IMG/VR virus record: IMGVR_UViG_3300042541_000142
Location: 1-33,633 of that record
DNA length: 33,633 nt
Direction: 5' to 3' (one strand)
Source of the DNA: a virus
The notes beneath the pieces were generated by a model, which was not told the origin of the DNA, searched no databases, and worked only from the letters and a program-made list of their open reading frames with translations. This document shows positions 20,186 through 31,000 of this stretch, in pieces (the stretch's first letter is position 1; each line of letters begins with the position of its first letter). The translations under genes and the position numbers were made by a program.

Positions 20186-22161
20186 TTGTAGGCATGTCAG
20201 CAGCAGCGATTGCAATGGCAGAAGCCGCAGCAGCCGCAACATTAGCGGCAGCAACAACGGGAGGTACACTGGCGGCAGGCGCGGGGGGTGCGGGTTTAGT
20301 AGCGGGTACTGCGGGTACACTAGGAACAGTAGGAACAGTAGCAGGAACAGTAGGCACTGCCGCTGAACTTGCCACTGCCGCTGAACTTGCCGCCGCTGGT
20401 ACTACTGGTGGTGCTTCTGCAGTCTTCCCAACTGGCACTGCTCTTGGTCAGGGTGCCGCTACTGGGTTAGCCCCGGGGGTTGGCGCTGGAGGGGTTACTG
20501 CACCGGGGGCTAGTAGTTTATCTGCTGCTGGTAGTCAAACTGGTAATGTATTTTCTAGAGGATTAACTCAATTTGGCGAAATACTATCTAATCCTTATGT
20601 AAGTGGGGGTATAGGCGTAGTCGAGGGGGGTAGAACATATGAGGAGACAGGCGATCTAGGCCAAAGTTTTCTGGCTGGGCTTGGTGCATGGGGTACGGCT
20701 GGCGCTGCTGGTAGCCTAAGTAGCTTTGCAGGGAGGAAGCTAGGAGAACGGGCATTATCCCAAGGGAGTAAACAATTAATTAGACCCGCTATTAACCAAA
20801 TAGATAACAGTATAGCCACAGGGTTAAGGAATCCGTCTACGACGGGTAGAGGAATCAGTGGGGCGGCAGGTGAAGTCACAAACGTAGGGCAGACTATTGG
20901 CACAGATGCTCGGGCTTTTACAGGTACTGGGACGCCATATAATATGTATGGTGGAACACCTCAAGTTAGGGGCGGTCCTAATATTAACACCAGCCTCTAT
21001 TCAAGTACTCCACAGGTACCACTAGGTGCAGCTCCACTTCCACCCCGTGGAATACTCCAAACTCCTAGCCCAACACCTGCTCCACAAGTAGGTGCACCTG
21101 CAACGCCATCAACCTCGGCAGGAAAACCCGGTATGTTTGATGATTTTCCTAATAATTATCCCGGTGGTACGACGGGTGTATTGGCTACTGGGGCAATAGG
21201 TGGGCCTATGTTAATGGACGCTATGCAACCGTCTAGTAATCGACGGCCTGAGACAAAAGTTACTCCGTATAGAGGGCCGTATAAGCCCGTGGAAAGAATA
21301 GCTCAGTTCCCCACAGGACCAGCATCTTACACTGATACTTCAGAAAGACAGTACTTTGCTGATGTAAACCCCTACCCCGGTATAACTGAATACCCCGGCG
21401 CTGTTAAGGCTGCAGTAGGTGGGTTGATGGGGTTAGCAGGTGGCGGTTCTTACGATGACGAAGCTGGGTACGATGGCTATGCTGATGGTGGCGAAGTAGA
21501 AAAGAAGATGGCTACCCCAGATATGGACGCTATTCAGGAATATGTACGGGGCATAAACCCACAAATAGAAGAGTCCAATCCACTGCAGAGTTACTTAGCT
21601 AATATAGGGCGGCAACAACAGCGGCCTCAAGTGCCAGATATATTAAAGCAGTTACAGGCACAACAGGCTACTCAGACACAAACCCCGGTGGATAGTAGTG
21701 AGCGTAACTACGGCTTTAAACCAATAACAGTAGAGGAATCCCCACTAGGAGATAAGTACGCACCGTATAGGCCAGCAACTTTTACAGCCCCCGGGATAGA
21801 CGAGCATGAGTACCAATATACTGATACTTCTAAATACGTCTACAACCCAGAAACTCAACAGATGGAGATACCACTAGCAATAGGCGGGTTAACTAGCTTG
21901 GCTAGGGGCGGTAATTATCTAGATGGTCCGGGTGATGGGCTTAGTGATTCTATCCGTGCAACAATAGGCAATAGGCAACCTGCTAGATTAGCTGATGGTG
22001 AGTTTGTTATTTCTGCTGATGTAGTCAGTGATATTGGTGGCGGATCATCTAAGGCAGGGGCTAAGAAATTGCACGCTATGATGGATAGAGTTAGGCAGTC
22101 AGCCCACGGCACAAAGAAACAAGTTAAGAAAATAAACGATAGGAAAGTATTGGCTGCATGA
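20173..22161 (+). CDS. Large Ala/Gly-rich virion core protein
   Basis: A 662-residue protein with AAAGGAGACTCATT before its ATG, inside the end of the cupin gene. Residues 1-80 are almost only Ala, Gly, Thr and Val (strongly hydrophobic, membrane-active looking); the middle is disordered and Pro/Thr-rich. From residue 410 on it has Gly-pair motifs (GGLMGLAGGGSYDDEAGYDG, YADGGEVEKK). The last 90 residues carry the very common phage motif GPGDGLSDSIRATIG, PARLADGEFVISADVVSDIG, AKKLHAMMDRVRQSAHGTKK. It is probably an internal or ejected core protein, by position before the GNAT-like and giant proteins. No enzymatic motif seen. Confidence 0.75.
   Translation: MAFIVVGMSAAAIAMAEAAAAATLAAATTGGTLAAGAGGAGLVAGTAGTLGTVGTVAGTVGTAAELATAAELAAAGTTGGASAVFPTGTALGQGAATGLAPGVGAGGVTAPGASSLSAAGSQTGNVFSRGLTQFGEILSNPYVSGGIGVVEGGRTYEETGDLGQSFLAGLGAWGTAGAAGSLSSFAGRKLGERALSQGSKQLIRPAINQIDNSIATGLRNPSTTGRGISGAAGEVTNVGQTIGTDARAFTGTGTPYNMYGGTPQVRGGPNINTSLYSSTPQVPLGAAPLPPRGILQTPSPTPAPQVGAPATPSTSAGKPGMFDDFPNNYPGGTTGVLATGAIGGPMLMDAMQPSSNRRPETKVTPYRGPYKPVERIAQFPTGPASYTDTSERQYFADVNPYPGITEYPGAVKAAVGGLMGLAGGGSYDDEAGYDGYADGGEVEKKMATPDMDAIQEYVRGINPQIEESNPLQSYLANIGRQQQRPQVPDILKQLQAQQATQTQTPVDSSERNYGFKPITVEESPLGDKYAPYRPATFTAPGIDEHEYQYTDTSKYVYNPETQQMEIPLAIGGLTSLARGGNYLDGPGDGLSDSIRATIGNRQPARLADGEFVISADVVSDIGGGSSKAGAKKLHAMMDRVRQSAHGTKKQVKKINDRKVLAA
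20355..20390 (+). repeat. 18-bp perfect tandem repeat (two copies)
   Basis: CACTGCCGCTGAACTTGC occurs at 20355-20372 and again at 20373-20390, encoding T-A-A-E-L-A twice in the Ala-rich N-terminus. It follows three GGAACAGTA copies and marks recent slippage. Confidence 0.75.
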
Positions 22162-22574
22162 TTAAAATATCTTTGATTCTCCCAGAGTATGTAGATTCAG
22201 TGTGGGGTGAGATTGAAGGCTACATGGAAAAGGCAGCGGAGCATAGTTATGGAAGGTACAAAACAGAGGATATAAAAGCAGTTATCCTAGATGGCTCAAG
22301 GCAGTTGTGGATTGCCTATGATAATAGCTGTGTGTACGGGGCGGTTGTTACACAAGTAGTTAACTACCCAAGGATTAATGCCTTAGCGTTTCACTTTATA
22401 GGTGGTATTGAAGGGTTGAAATGGAAAACCCCCATGCTGCTAATGCTACAAAGATTTGCTAAGGATTGTAATTGCGGGGTTATAGAATCTATAGGGCGGG
22501 CTGGCTGGCTAAAGATCTTTGGACCAGAAGGCGCTACACATAAAGGGATATTTTTTGAGATACCTGTGGAGTAA
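22158..22574 (+). CDS. GNAT-like small core protein (T7 gp13 position)
   Basis: A 138-residue protein starting in ATGA overlap. It has an acetyltransferase-like layout: LILPEYVDSVWGEIEGYMEK, a helix, Q-L-W-I-A-Y-D-N, VVTQVVNYPRINALAFHFIG, then FAKDCNCGVIESIGRAGWLK and GATHKGIFFEI. The I-E-x-x-G-R-x-G-W-x-K end is the recognised signature. The acetyl-CoA pyrophosphate loop (Q/R-x-x-G-x-G/A) is not visible, so catalysis is doubtful. It has the same length as T7 gp13, another GNAT-fold-like internal virion protein as I recall, and the same position before the large core genes; homology is inferred, not shown. Confidence 0.75.
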   Translation: MIKISLILPEYVDSVWGEIEGYMEKAAEHSYGRYKTEDIKAVILDGSRQLWIAYDNSCVYGAVVTQVVNYPRINALAFHFIGGIEGLKWKTPMLLMLQRFAKDCNCGVIESIGRAGWLKIFGPEGATHKGIFFEIPVE

Positions 22575-22576
22575 TC

Positions 22577-23680
22577 ATGGCATATACAAATTTTGAGTTT
22601 AATGACGGGCCAGATGTAAGAGGGTTCCAGCTAGAAGCTGGTAGGGTTAAGTTGTATAAAGGTGGCGGGGGTATGCCAGCTGAAACTTCATCTACTGTTA
22701 CCCAATCTAATTTACCTGCATATGCCGAACCGTATGTAACGGACATAATGCAGCGGGCTCAGGCTCAGTCTTATCGCCCATATACCCCGTATGAAGGTCA
22801 ACGTATAGCGGGTTTTTCTAACGCACAACAAGCATCACAACAAGAAACTCTGGGTATGGGTACTCCGGGTCAGTTTGGTGCGGCTGGTTATGGGCTGGGT
22901 GGCGCTACGCAAATGGGGTTAGGTGCTGGACAAGCTGGACTCACAGGTGGGTTGATGGGGTCTGGTATTGGTGCCCAGATGGGGTATGACGTTGCAAGCC
23001 AAGGGGCAAACGCGGCTTTTGCTGATCCTTCAGCTTTTATGTCGCCCTACATGCAGAACGTAGTAGACGTACAGAAGCAGCAAGCCCTTCGTGATGCCCA
23101 GAAAGATCAGCTAGTTCAGAACATGGGTGCAGCTAGACAAGGTACATATGGCGGTGCTAGGAATATACTTGCTGGTACTGAGCGTGAAAGAAATCTAGGG
23201 TTCACACAGAATAAGATACAGCAAGAAGGGTTGCAAAACGCCTACGCCGCAGCGCAAGCTCGTCAGCAAAGTTTAGGTCAAATGGGTATGCAGGGGCTTA
23301 CTTCTGGTATAGGTGCTGCTGGTCAGATGGGCCAGATGGGTCAAGCTGGATTACAATCTGGTATTAGTGGTGCACAAGGTCTTGGTCAGTTAGGCACAGC
23401 AGAACAAGCAGCAAACCTACAACGGCTCCAGTCACAGTACAATGTGGGTGCTCAGCAACAAGGGCTACAACAGCAACAGATGGATACTCAGTATGCTGAC
23501 TTCTTACGTCAACGTGACTACCCGATGGAGCAGTTAGGTTACTACCAGAGTCTGGTTCGTGGGATGCCGTTACAGATGGGATCAACAGCAACTACATATG
23601 CAACTCCACCGTCAATGAATTCACAGCTTGCAGGTGCTGGCCTAGCTGCATTGGGTACAGCGGGTTTAGGCGCTAAATAA
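22577..23680 (+). CDS. Internal virion / DNA-ejection protein, Gln-Gly-rich
   Basis: A 367-residue protein two bases after the previous stop. The front SSTVTQSNLPAYAEPYVTDI, then RPYTPYEGQRIAGFSNAQQ is a very common phage core-protein pattern. The middle is Gly-rich and then a long helix (MQNVVDVQKQQALRDAQKDQ, NMGAARQGTYGGARNI). From about residue 225 Gln/Gly/Met repeats (LTSGIGAAGQMGQMGQAG) suggest coiled-coil bundles, ending with MDTQYADFLRQRDYPMEQL. Proteins of this type are ejected with the DNA or line the core. No catalytic residues. Confidence 0.75.
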   Translation: MAYTNFEFNDGPDVRGFQLEAGRVKLYKGGGGMPAETSSTVTQSNLPAYAEPYVTDIMQRAQAQSYRPYTPYEGQRIAGFSNAQQASQQETLGMGTPGQFGAAGYGLGGATQMGLGAGQAGLTGGLMGSGIGAQMGYDVASQGANAAFADPSAFMSPYMQNVVDVQKQQALRDAQKDQLVQNMGAARQGTYGGARNILAGTERERNLGFTQNKIQQEGLQNAYAAAQARQQSLGQMGMQGLTSGIGAAGQMGQMGQAGLQSGISGAQGLGQLGTAEQAANLQRLQSQYNVGAQQQGLQQQQMDTQYADFLRQRDYPMEQLGYYQSLVRGMPLQMGSTATTYATPPSMNSQLAGAGLAALGTAGLGAK

Positions 23681-23694
23681 TAAGGGGCACTGAA

Positions 23695-25068
23695 ATGGCT
23701 GAAATGCAAAGTAACCGTAACGACGATATATTTGGTAGAACAGATAAGGAGTTTGGTGCTCCCAGTATAGACTCGTTGGCACTAAAGTATAGCAAAGCCC
23801 AGTTACAGCAGATGGCTCAGATGGGCCGTATACCCCCTATATACGCAGTTATGGCTGGGATGGCACAAGATCGTATTCAATTAAACAACAGTCAAGCTCC
23901 AAAAACAACAGTGGCACAAGACACACTTGGTCAGCAAGTTGCTGATAGCAGTGGTCAGGGTATTACCGATAGTAGTGGCGCTGCTGTAGGTGCTGGTGCG
24001 CCGGTGGCTCCTCAGTCTACCGCTGATATATCTAGGGCACATGGCGGGTTAATGAGTATTCCAAGACCCGGCGAGAAGTATGACCGGAGTAACTTTGCTA
24101 CCGGCGGAATAGTTGCATTTGATGCTGGCGGTGAAGTACCAGAAGAACAGTATGGGTTAAATGATCTCTATAGCCAAGTAGAAGGTAGGCGGGCGTCAAT
24201 TCCTGATACTCAAGCACAAGCACTACAGGCTTATTACGCTGGTGCACCTGAAAGGGCTAAAGCACGTAGCAAACAAGACTTAAACATGAACCTTATTAGG
24301 CTAGGTGCCAACATAGGTGCACAGTCTGGTCCATTTGGAACGCAAAATATATTTAAGGGGCTTGCCGCCACAGCGCCTAACTTTGCAGAATCCCTTGCTG
24401 GGCAAAGAGCTGATACAGAAGCGGGTATTAAAGGTATGGCTGACGTAGAACAAAGACGCCGTACTGAGGCTATAGAAGGTCAGAAGTCTGCTGAAGGTAT
24501 GTTCAAGGAGTTGAGGCAAGCTGGCATACATGCAGGGAAAGATACAGATGCCCGCGCCGAAGTAGCAGCCTATGTTGCTAACCAGATGGAGCTTGTTAAG
24601 GAAGGGAAAAGAAAAGATAACCCATCTATGGCAAAGTTGCAGACTGAGGCGTTTGGCATAATAGGGGAAAGAAGGCTTGTTCCGTCTTACCTACAGCATA
24701 AGATAGGTGCGGGGGGTCTTGAAAATAAGCAGGAAGAGACTGGTATTAATAAACAGACTCTGGAGGTTAAAAGGGGCGATACAGCCGTAGATAATGTAGC
24801 AAAAAGTCTTGAAAGGCGGGGTATGCCAAGGACCATAGAACTAAACAGGTTAAAGAAGCTGGATAAGGAAAATAGAAAGGCTGGAAAGCCTACCACCCTA
24901 GCTGCGGATTATGTTACTAATTTGGAAAAGCAAGAGTATCTGAGACTAGGGGGTATAGACACACCACCCCTTGTGGATAATAACCCAGTGCCTGTAGTGA
25001 ATCCAAAACCACTTGCGGCAAGACTACCCAACGATATACAGCAGCTTGTTGATAAAAAATACAAATGA
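23695..25068 (+). CDS. Internal virion protein with GGIVAFDAGGEV motif
   Basis: A 457-residue protein with AAGGGGCACTGAA before its ATG. The start SLALKYSKAQLQQMAQMGRI, then PPIYAVMAGMAQDRIQ is a typical core-protein front. Residues 113-150 hold two glycine-hinge motifs, HGGLMSIPRPGEKYD and TGGIVAFDAGGEVPEE, and the rest is long charged helices (KSAEGMFKELRQAGIHAGKD; RIELNRLKKLDKENRKAGK-like). It is predicted to be mainly helical and rod-like. It is probably the second internal core protein and partner of the 2041-residue protein whose ATG overlaps its stop. No enzyme signature. Confidence 0.75.
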   Translation: MAEMQSNRNDDIFGRTDKEFGAPSIDSLALKYSKAQLQQMAQMGRIPPIYAVMAGMAQDRIQLNNSQAPKTTVAQDTLGQQVADSSGQGITDSSGAAVGAGAPVAPQSTADISRAHGGLMSIPRPGEKYDRSNFATGGIVAFDAGGEVPEEQYGLNDLYSQVEGRRASIPDTQAQALQAYYAGAPERAKARSKQDLNMNLIRLGANIGAQSGPFGTQNIFKGLAATAPNFAESLAGQRADTEAGIKGMADVEQRRRTEAIEGQKSAEGMFKELRQAGIHAGKDTDARAEVAAYVANQMELVKEGKRKDNPSMAKLQTEAFGIIGERRLVPSYLQHKIGAGGLENKQEETGINKQTLEVKRGDTAVDNVAKSLERRGMPRTIELNRLKKLDKENRKAGKPTTLAADYVTNLEKQEYLRLGGIDTPPLVDNNPVPVVNPKPLAARLPNDIQQLVDKKYK

Positions 25069-28000
25069 CGGATATAAATGCTGTCTATGATGCTCTAAGA
25101 AGGGCAGATGCAGCGGGGGATACCGAATCGGCACAAAAGCTGGCAGACTATATACGCCAGCAAACGAGTTCCCCAGAGCCAGTAGCATCAACTCCAGCTA
25201 CACCTGCACCAACTCCAGATCAACAGAGCTCACTACGTCAAGTAGCCGATGTCCCACTAAAACTTGGGGCGGGTGCGCTTGGGGGTTTCCGAATGTTGAC
25301 GGACACACTAGGGGCAAACAATCCAGCATCACAGCAGCTAAAGAATATGGAAGACTCTGTGTCTGCGTTGTTTAGTGCTCAGTCTAAGAATGATTCTGCT
25401 GAAGTAGCCCGTATTATGAAAGAGGCGGAGGATAAAGGCTACGGAGATCAAATTACTGCAGCTTTACAAGCATATGCTACCGCCCCAGTAGATCTAACCG
25501 TTAACGCTCTTGGTACTATGGCCCCCCTTGTCTTTGGGCAATTGTTGAAGAAAGGCTTACAAGCATTTAGTACCGCTAAGAAAGTTGCTACCACTGCACA
25601 AACTGCATTTCAAAGGTTAGTACCGTCTAAAACTTCGGCAGCTATCGGCACCGCTATGGGCACGGGGGTTATTAAGGGTGGTATATACGATGCCGTTAAG
25701 GAAGAACTAGCTAAAACAGATATGCCCCCAGAACAAGTTGAAGCTAGGGCGCAGCTTGCTCAAGACTACAACGGAGAGAATCTTGGGTTGATACTAGGTG
25801 GTGCTGCGTTAGGTGGCATAACTGCAGTGACTGGAGTTGATCCTCTGCTAGTAAAGGGGATGACTAAAAAGATAGTTGGGGAAGCAGGTAAAGAGGCGGC
25901 TAAAAAAGGGGTAGTTAGACGGGCTGTAGAAACAGGTGCAGCCGAAGCAATACCCGAAGTTGCACAAGGTGCACAAGAACAGTATGCCAAGAATGTAGCC
26001 CTGCAAAAAGAAGGTTTTGACGTGCCTACGATGCGTGGCGTAGCTGGGGCTGGGGCATTAGAAGGGTTAGCTGGTGGTGTACTAGGTGCTGGCGTAGGTG
26101 CAATCAATCCCCAAGGTAGAGACGAAGAAGCCGCCGCAGCCGCCGCAGCTCAGGAAGAAGCAGATACTGAGGAAAGATTAAGTGGTGTTAGGCAGAACGA
26201 ATCTGAGATCGCTAAAAAATACGACTCGGTAGTTAGCCAGTTGATGACCGATCAGGTCGCTGAAGACGGAACTATCATACGGAAAGGGATTAATGAAACA
26301 GAAGCGCTGAAGCAAGCAGGAAATATCATAGCGCAGGAGGAAGGATATGACTCAACAGGAACAGGAGCTGTTACTGAAGTTGAACCCGGAGGAATTGAGC
26401 CTAGCCCTGAAGTGCGTGGCGGGGAAGATACGAGTATCACGCAGCCTACCGGAGAGCCTACTGGAGCTGAGCCCGGATCAGTGGGTGTACTTGGAGCACC
26501 TGCTGCAGATGTTACAGGAAGAACGGAGCCTTACGCGACTACACTAGCTGACGTAGGAGGAACTACTGAACCTACGGTTACTGGGTTACCTGATGTAGCT
26601 GAAGCCGCTGGGCGTGTTGAGCCGACGCTTACTGGGGGTGTTGCAGAAATCAAACCAGAGGCTGTCCAAGACGTTGCAGAAATCAAACCCGAAGCTGTCC
26701 AAGACGTTGCAGAAATCAAACCCGAAGCTGTCCAAGACGTTGCAGAAATCAAACCCGAAGCTGTCCAAGACGTTGCAGAAATCAAAGATGAAGCTGTCAA
26801 AGACGTTGCAGAAATCAAAGATGAAGCTGTCCAAGACGTTGCAGAAATCAAAGATGAAGCTAAAGTTGACCCATTAACCGGATTACAGGCAGCGGGTAAG
26901 AAACGTGGTCGTCCAGTTCAAGAACTAACTGCGGAACAGAAAGCAGATAAGCAGCAACAACGTCGTGCTCAGCAAGGGTCTGGTATAGATGCTATTCGTA
27001 CTGCGGAAAAGGCTAAGGCTGTTGTAGAGAGAGCACCTTTAAACGAGGGTGACTACGCTAACGAATTAGAACTGGAAGATGCTAACACTATACGTAACGC
27101 AGAAACTGTAGAGGCGTTGACACAGGCATACAAGATTGCCAATGACCCTAGATATAGGAAGAATAAAGCAGGTGTAACAGCTAGTGAGGTTATAAATAAC
27201 CCAAACATTACTCCTCGCCAACACATGATTGCCCAGAATAAAGCCAAGATAAAAGACACGGCTAAAAGTGGGCAATTGCTAAGCACTCACACAAACCCAA
27301 CTACCGATCCAGTCATAAGCGCGTTTAAGTCCGCTAAAGATGCCGTAGCATACATATCACGTTATGGAACTGTTTTTGAAAAAACGCTAGTGAGGATGCT
27401 AAAACCCTTTATTGGTGAAATTACTATAGTCATAGTTCGTGACCCCCAAACGGACATAAAAGATCCTGAACTTAGGCATGAATTTACTAAAGGTAATGGC
27501 GCTGCTGGTATGTATGCTGAAACCAGCAAGGGTGGGGTTATATACCTAGATGCTATTAGTGGCCTTAATAATACTGTGTTACTCCATGAGATGCTGCATG
27601 GGGCTACCATGTCCAAGATCAATTCGTATCTTAAGGATCACAATTCTGTAGATAAGAAAACCAGAGATGCAATATACGATCTCATGGAGCTTATGGACAG
27701 GGCGGGTGAGTACTACAAACTACTGAACAGCGAAGGCAGGGTTCCTCCAGCTATACAGATACTGGCAAAAGAAAATGGTGCAGATGTATTCAATGACCTC
27801 AAGGAGTTTATATCCTACGGGCTAACCCAGCCTGAGATGCAAGAGTTCTTGATGAGTGCACCGGGTAGATACAAGACTGATACGTTCATTAACTCCTTCG
27901 TGCAGAGTATCCGCAATCTATTTAACATGGGCCCGCAGTATAAGTCTGCATTTCATGACCTAATAATAGTAACGAACAAGATAGCAGGGGCTCCTAAGTT

Positions 28001-31000
28001 CACAGAGAAAACTACTCCTTCAGTAGCATTGGCTAAGAAACCCAAGAAGGTAAAAGTAAACAAGCTCTCAGAGAAACTTGAAAAGTCACAGACTTATACA
28101 TATCTAAATGCAAGTATCGGTGAGTTAATAAGAAAGACTAGAAATTCTAAGGATGCAATCCGACTGCTCAAAGCGGTGGGGGATTCTCTTAAAGTAGGTT
28201 CTATTCGCGCTATCCTGCCTACACTAACTACACAAGATATAGGCCGTTGGGTAGGGGATAAGATCGTTAACATAAATAAGGTTAATGATGCCGTGCAGGA
28301 AATGGCGGGTATGCGCTCTAGGATGATTAGAGAACTAGCAGAGCAAGTGCCAGCATGGGTAAAATTTAATAAGAAGTCAGAAGAAGGTGGCAAACTGCTA
28401 GGCGACGTTATGAACGCAGCTACGTTGCAACAAGTAGATCCTGCTAAATATAAGACTCTTGCCGAGGCCCTACAGAATGATGCTGAATTAAAGCAACTAG
28501 AACAAGCCCATGCAGACCCGACGCTTAGTGGAAAAGAAAAGATAGCAGCGAGTGGACGGGTAACTAAACGTAAGAATAGGATCTCCTATGTGTACACCCT
28601 ATGGGATCGTCTGGGTAAAATTGCTAAGGGTAAGGGCCAAGATGTATACAGGATGGCACGGGATAAGCACGAAGAAACATTCCGCCTACATGAGCAGCTA
28701 CTAACCGATAAGATAGCATCATCTAATGTGCCCGGGGATATTAACGATGCCTCTACCCCCAAAGGCAAATTGATGGCATCTATTGCCAAGACATTCCAAG
28801 ATGCTAAGAAGCTAGGTATCTACTTTCCATTAATGCGTTACGGTAACTTCTGGTTCCGTGTAGGTAAGGGGCAATCCGGTGAGTTCTATATGTTCCAATC
28901 TGCGGCGGCGCGTAATAACGCTGTGGACAAACGGGTAGAGGAACTGAAAAAGGCTGGAGACAAGCGCACCAAAGAAAAGATGGTAGAGGATTTGACGCTT
29001 GATTTTGGGGACAACCTAAGACAGATGCGGGCTGAAGTTGTTGAGTCTAGCCAGATGCTGAAGGGCATCTTTGAGATGCTGGATACAAACAAGCTCACAG
29101 ATATTGAAGCGCTAAAAGATGAAGTCTATCAGATGTATCTAATGACGCTGCCTGAGAAAGACATGCGCCGTAGGTTTACACATCGCCAAGGTAAGACTGG
29201 GTTTAGTGCTGATGTGCTGCGTAACTTTATAACCTCCCAGCATACTGCGGCTAATCAGTTATCCCGGCTTGCGTACTCAGATAAGATACGTAATGCTTTG
29301 GGTAGTGCTTACGCTGAACTAGCAGGTAACCCAGACAAGCTACGCCTTAATGCTTTTATAGACGAGATAGCACTACGTGCTGGGGCTGAGCTGATGCCTC
29401 AAGTACCCGGGGAGTTTAATCTAGACTCATTAGCAAGTTTTGGTAACCAAGCAGTGTTCTACTATATGTTAACCGCCCCTAAGTCTGCGCTGGTTCAAAT
29501 GACGCAGTTGCCTATAGTGGGGCTACCTGTGTTACAGGCAGAGTATGGGGTTGCTGAAGCATCTAAGACTTTTGCACGATACTCATTCCTGTTTAACAAA
29601 CTTGGTACTAGCAAGAAAGATGCAAATGGGAATGTGATAACAAACTGGGGTCAACCATCTATCAATGACTCTAGCTACATTAATAAGCACCCAGACCCAG
29701 TGTATCGTAAGGCACTAAAGACGGCGTGGGAAACGGCTAATAACCGTGATATTTTCATGTCCACGTATGCAGCCGATATGACCTCGAGAGCAAGAACTCC
29801 TACAGCGGAGTATGAAGGGTGGATACATAAAGGCTTCAGAACAACCTTTAATTTTATGGGTGGGGCTTTCCATCACCTAGAGCGCATATCCCGTGAAACA
29901 ATGTACATGGCTTCGTTTGAGCTTGAGTTTGCCAAACTTAAGAAGGAAGGAGTATCTGACGCAGAGGCTACTAAACAGGGCATAAAGAAAGCTACTGAGC
30001 TAGTGTACGATGCCCTATTCAACTACACGCAGTACAACAAGCCCCGGTTTATGAAGACCCCTGCTACTAGATTAGCAACGCAGTTTATGACATACCCGCT
30101 GCAAATGACGTCCTACTTAACACGTAACTTTGTCAATATGCTCCGTAAGCTACCAGCTAAAGATAGGAAAGATGCGGCGGTTAAGTTCTTCGGAACACTA
30201 GGTATGACTGGGCTATTCTCAGGAGTAGTTGGGTTGCCACTATATAGCGTTATTATGGGTGCGGCTGAAGGTGTACGGGAGCTTATGCGCCCAGATATGG
30301 AAGGCGATGATGAAGATGAATACTATGATGACGATGATGAAGGTAATCCGCTGGGTAAACGTAGCCTAGACTTATGGTTTCGTGAGTCGTTCATACCAGA
30401 TTTCTTTGGTGAAGGTAGTAGTCTAGCAAAGGCTTTAGGGCTAACCGATGAACAAGCGTTAATGCTGCAACGTAGTGTGAAGATGGGTCCTATTTCTGCG
30501 CTTACTGACTTAAACATAGGCGCATCGACTTCGCTTAATAACCTGTGGTTTACAGAAGATGCCCCTGCGGAAAACTCTAAGGGTGCGTTCCAAGACATGG
30601 TGTTTAACACATTGACTGGGCCTTTTGGTGGGATGGGTGAACAGATAGCTGGGGCTTTTGATGACTGGAACAGTGGACATGTCAACCGAGCAGTAGAAAA
30701 GGGACTCCCTGCGTTCTTCCGTGGTGCTGCAACTGCCTACCGTCTACGCAGTGAAGGACTTCAAACACGTGAAGGGGATGAAATTAGGGACCCCGAATGG
30801 TATACAACTGCTAAGTTAGCAGCACAAACCTTGGGGTTCCACAGTACTGAGACTGCAGAGATACAGAAGAAGAACTTCATTGCTCAACGGATGTTAAAGG
30901 GGATTGAGAAAGACAGAAAAGAAGCCCTTGATAAACTGGACCTCGCTATTCGACGGTATGAGGCAGATGATACCGATGATAATGAAGAAGCTATTGAGGC

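Noticed and set aside
20049-20438. - strand frame with a long Ala/Pro/Val product
   Set aside because: It is the reverse reading of the Ala/Gly-rich N-terminus of the core protein and overlaps the cupin; composition is an artefact of low complexity.
26640-26864. Regular 33-bp repeat as a possible CRISPR array
   Set aside because: Units follow each other directly without spacers, stay in frame and encode an 11-residue protein repeat within a long gene.
26531-26877. Repeat-containing frames on both strands over the 33-bp array
   Set aside because: Any frame across a 33-bp repeat stays open by periodicity; no RBS at their starts. Only the separate +1 frame just upstream, with consensus SD, was kept.
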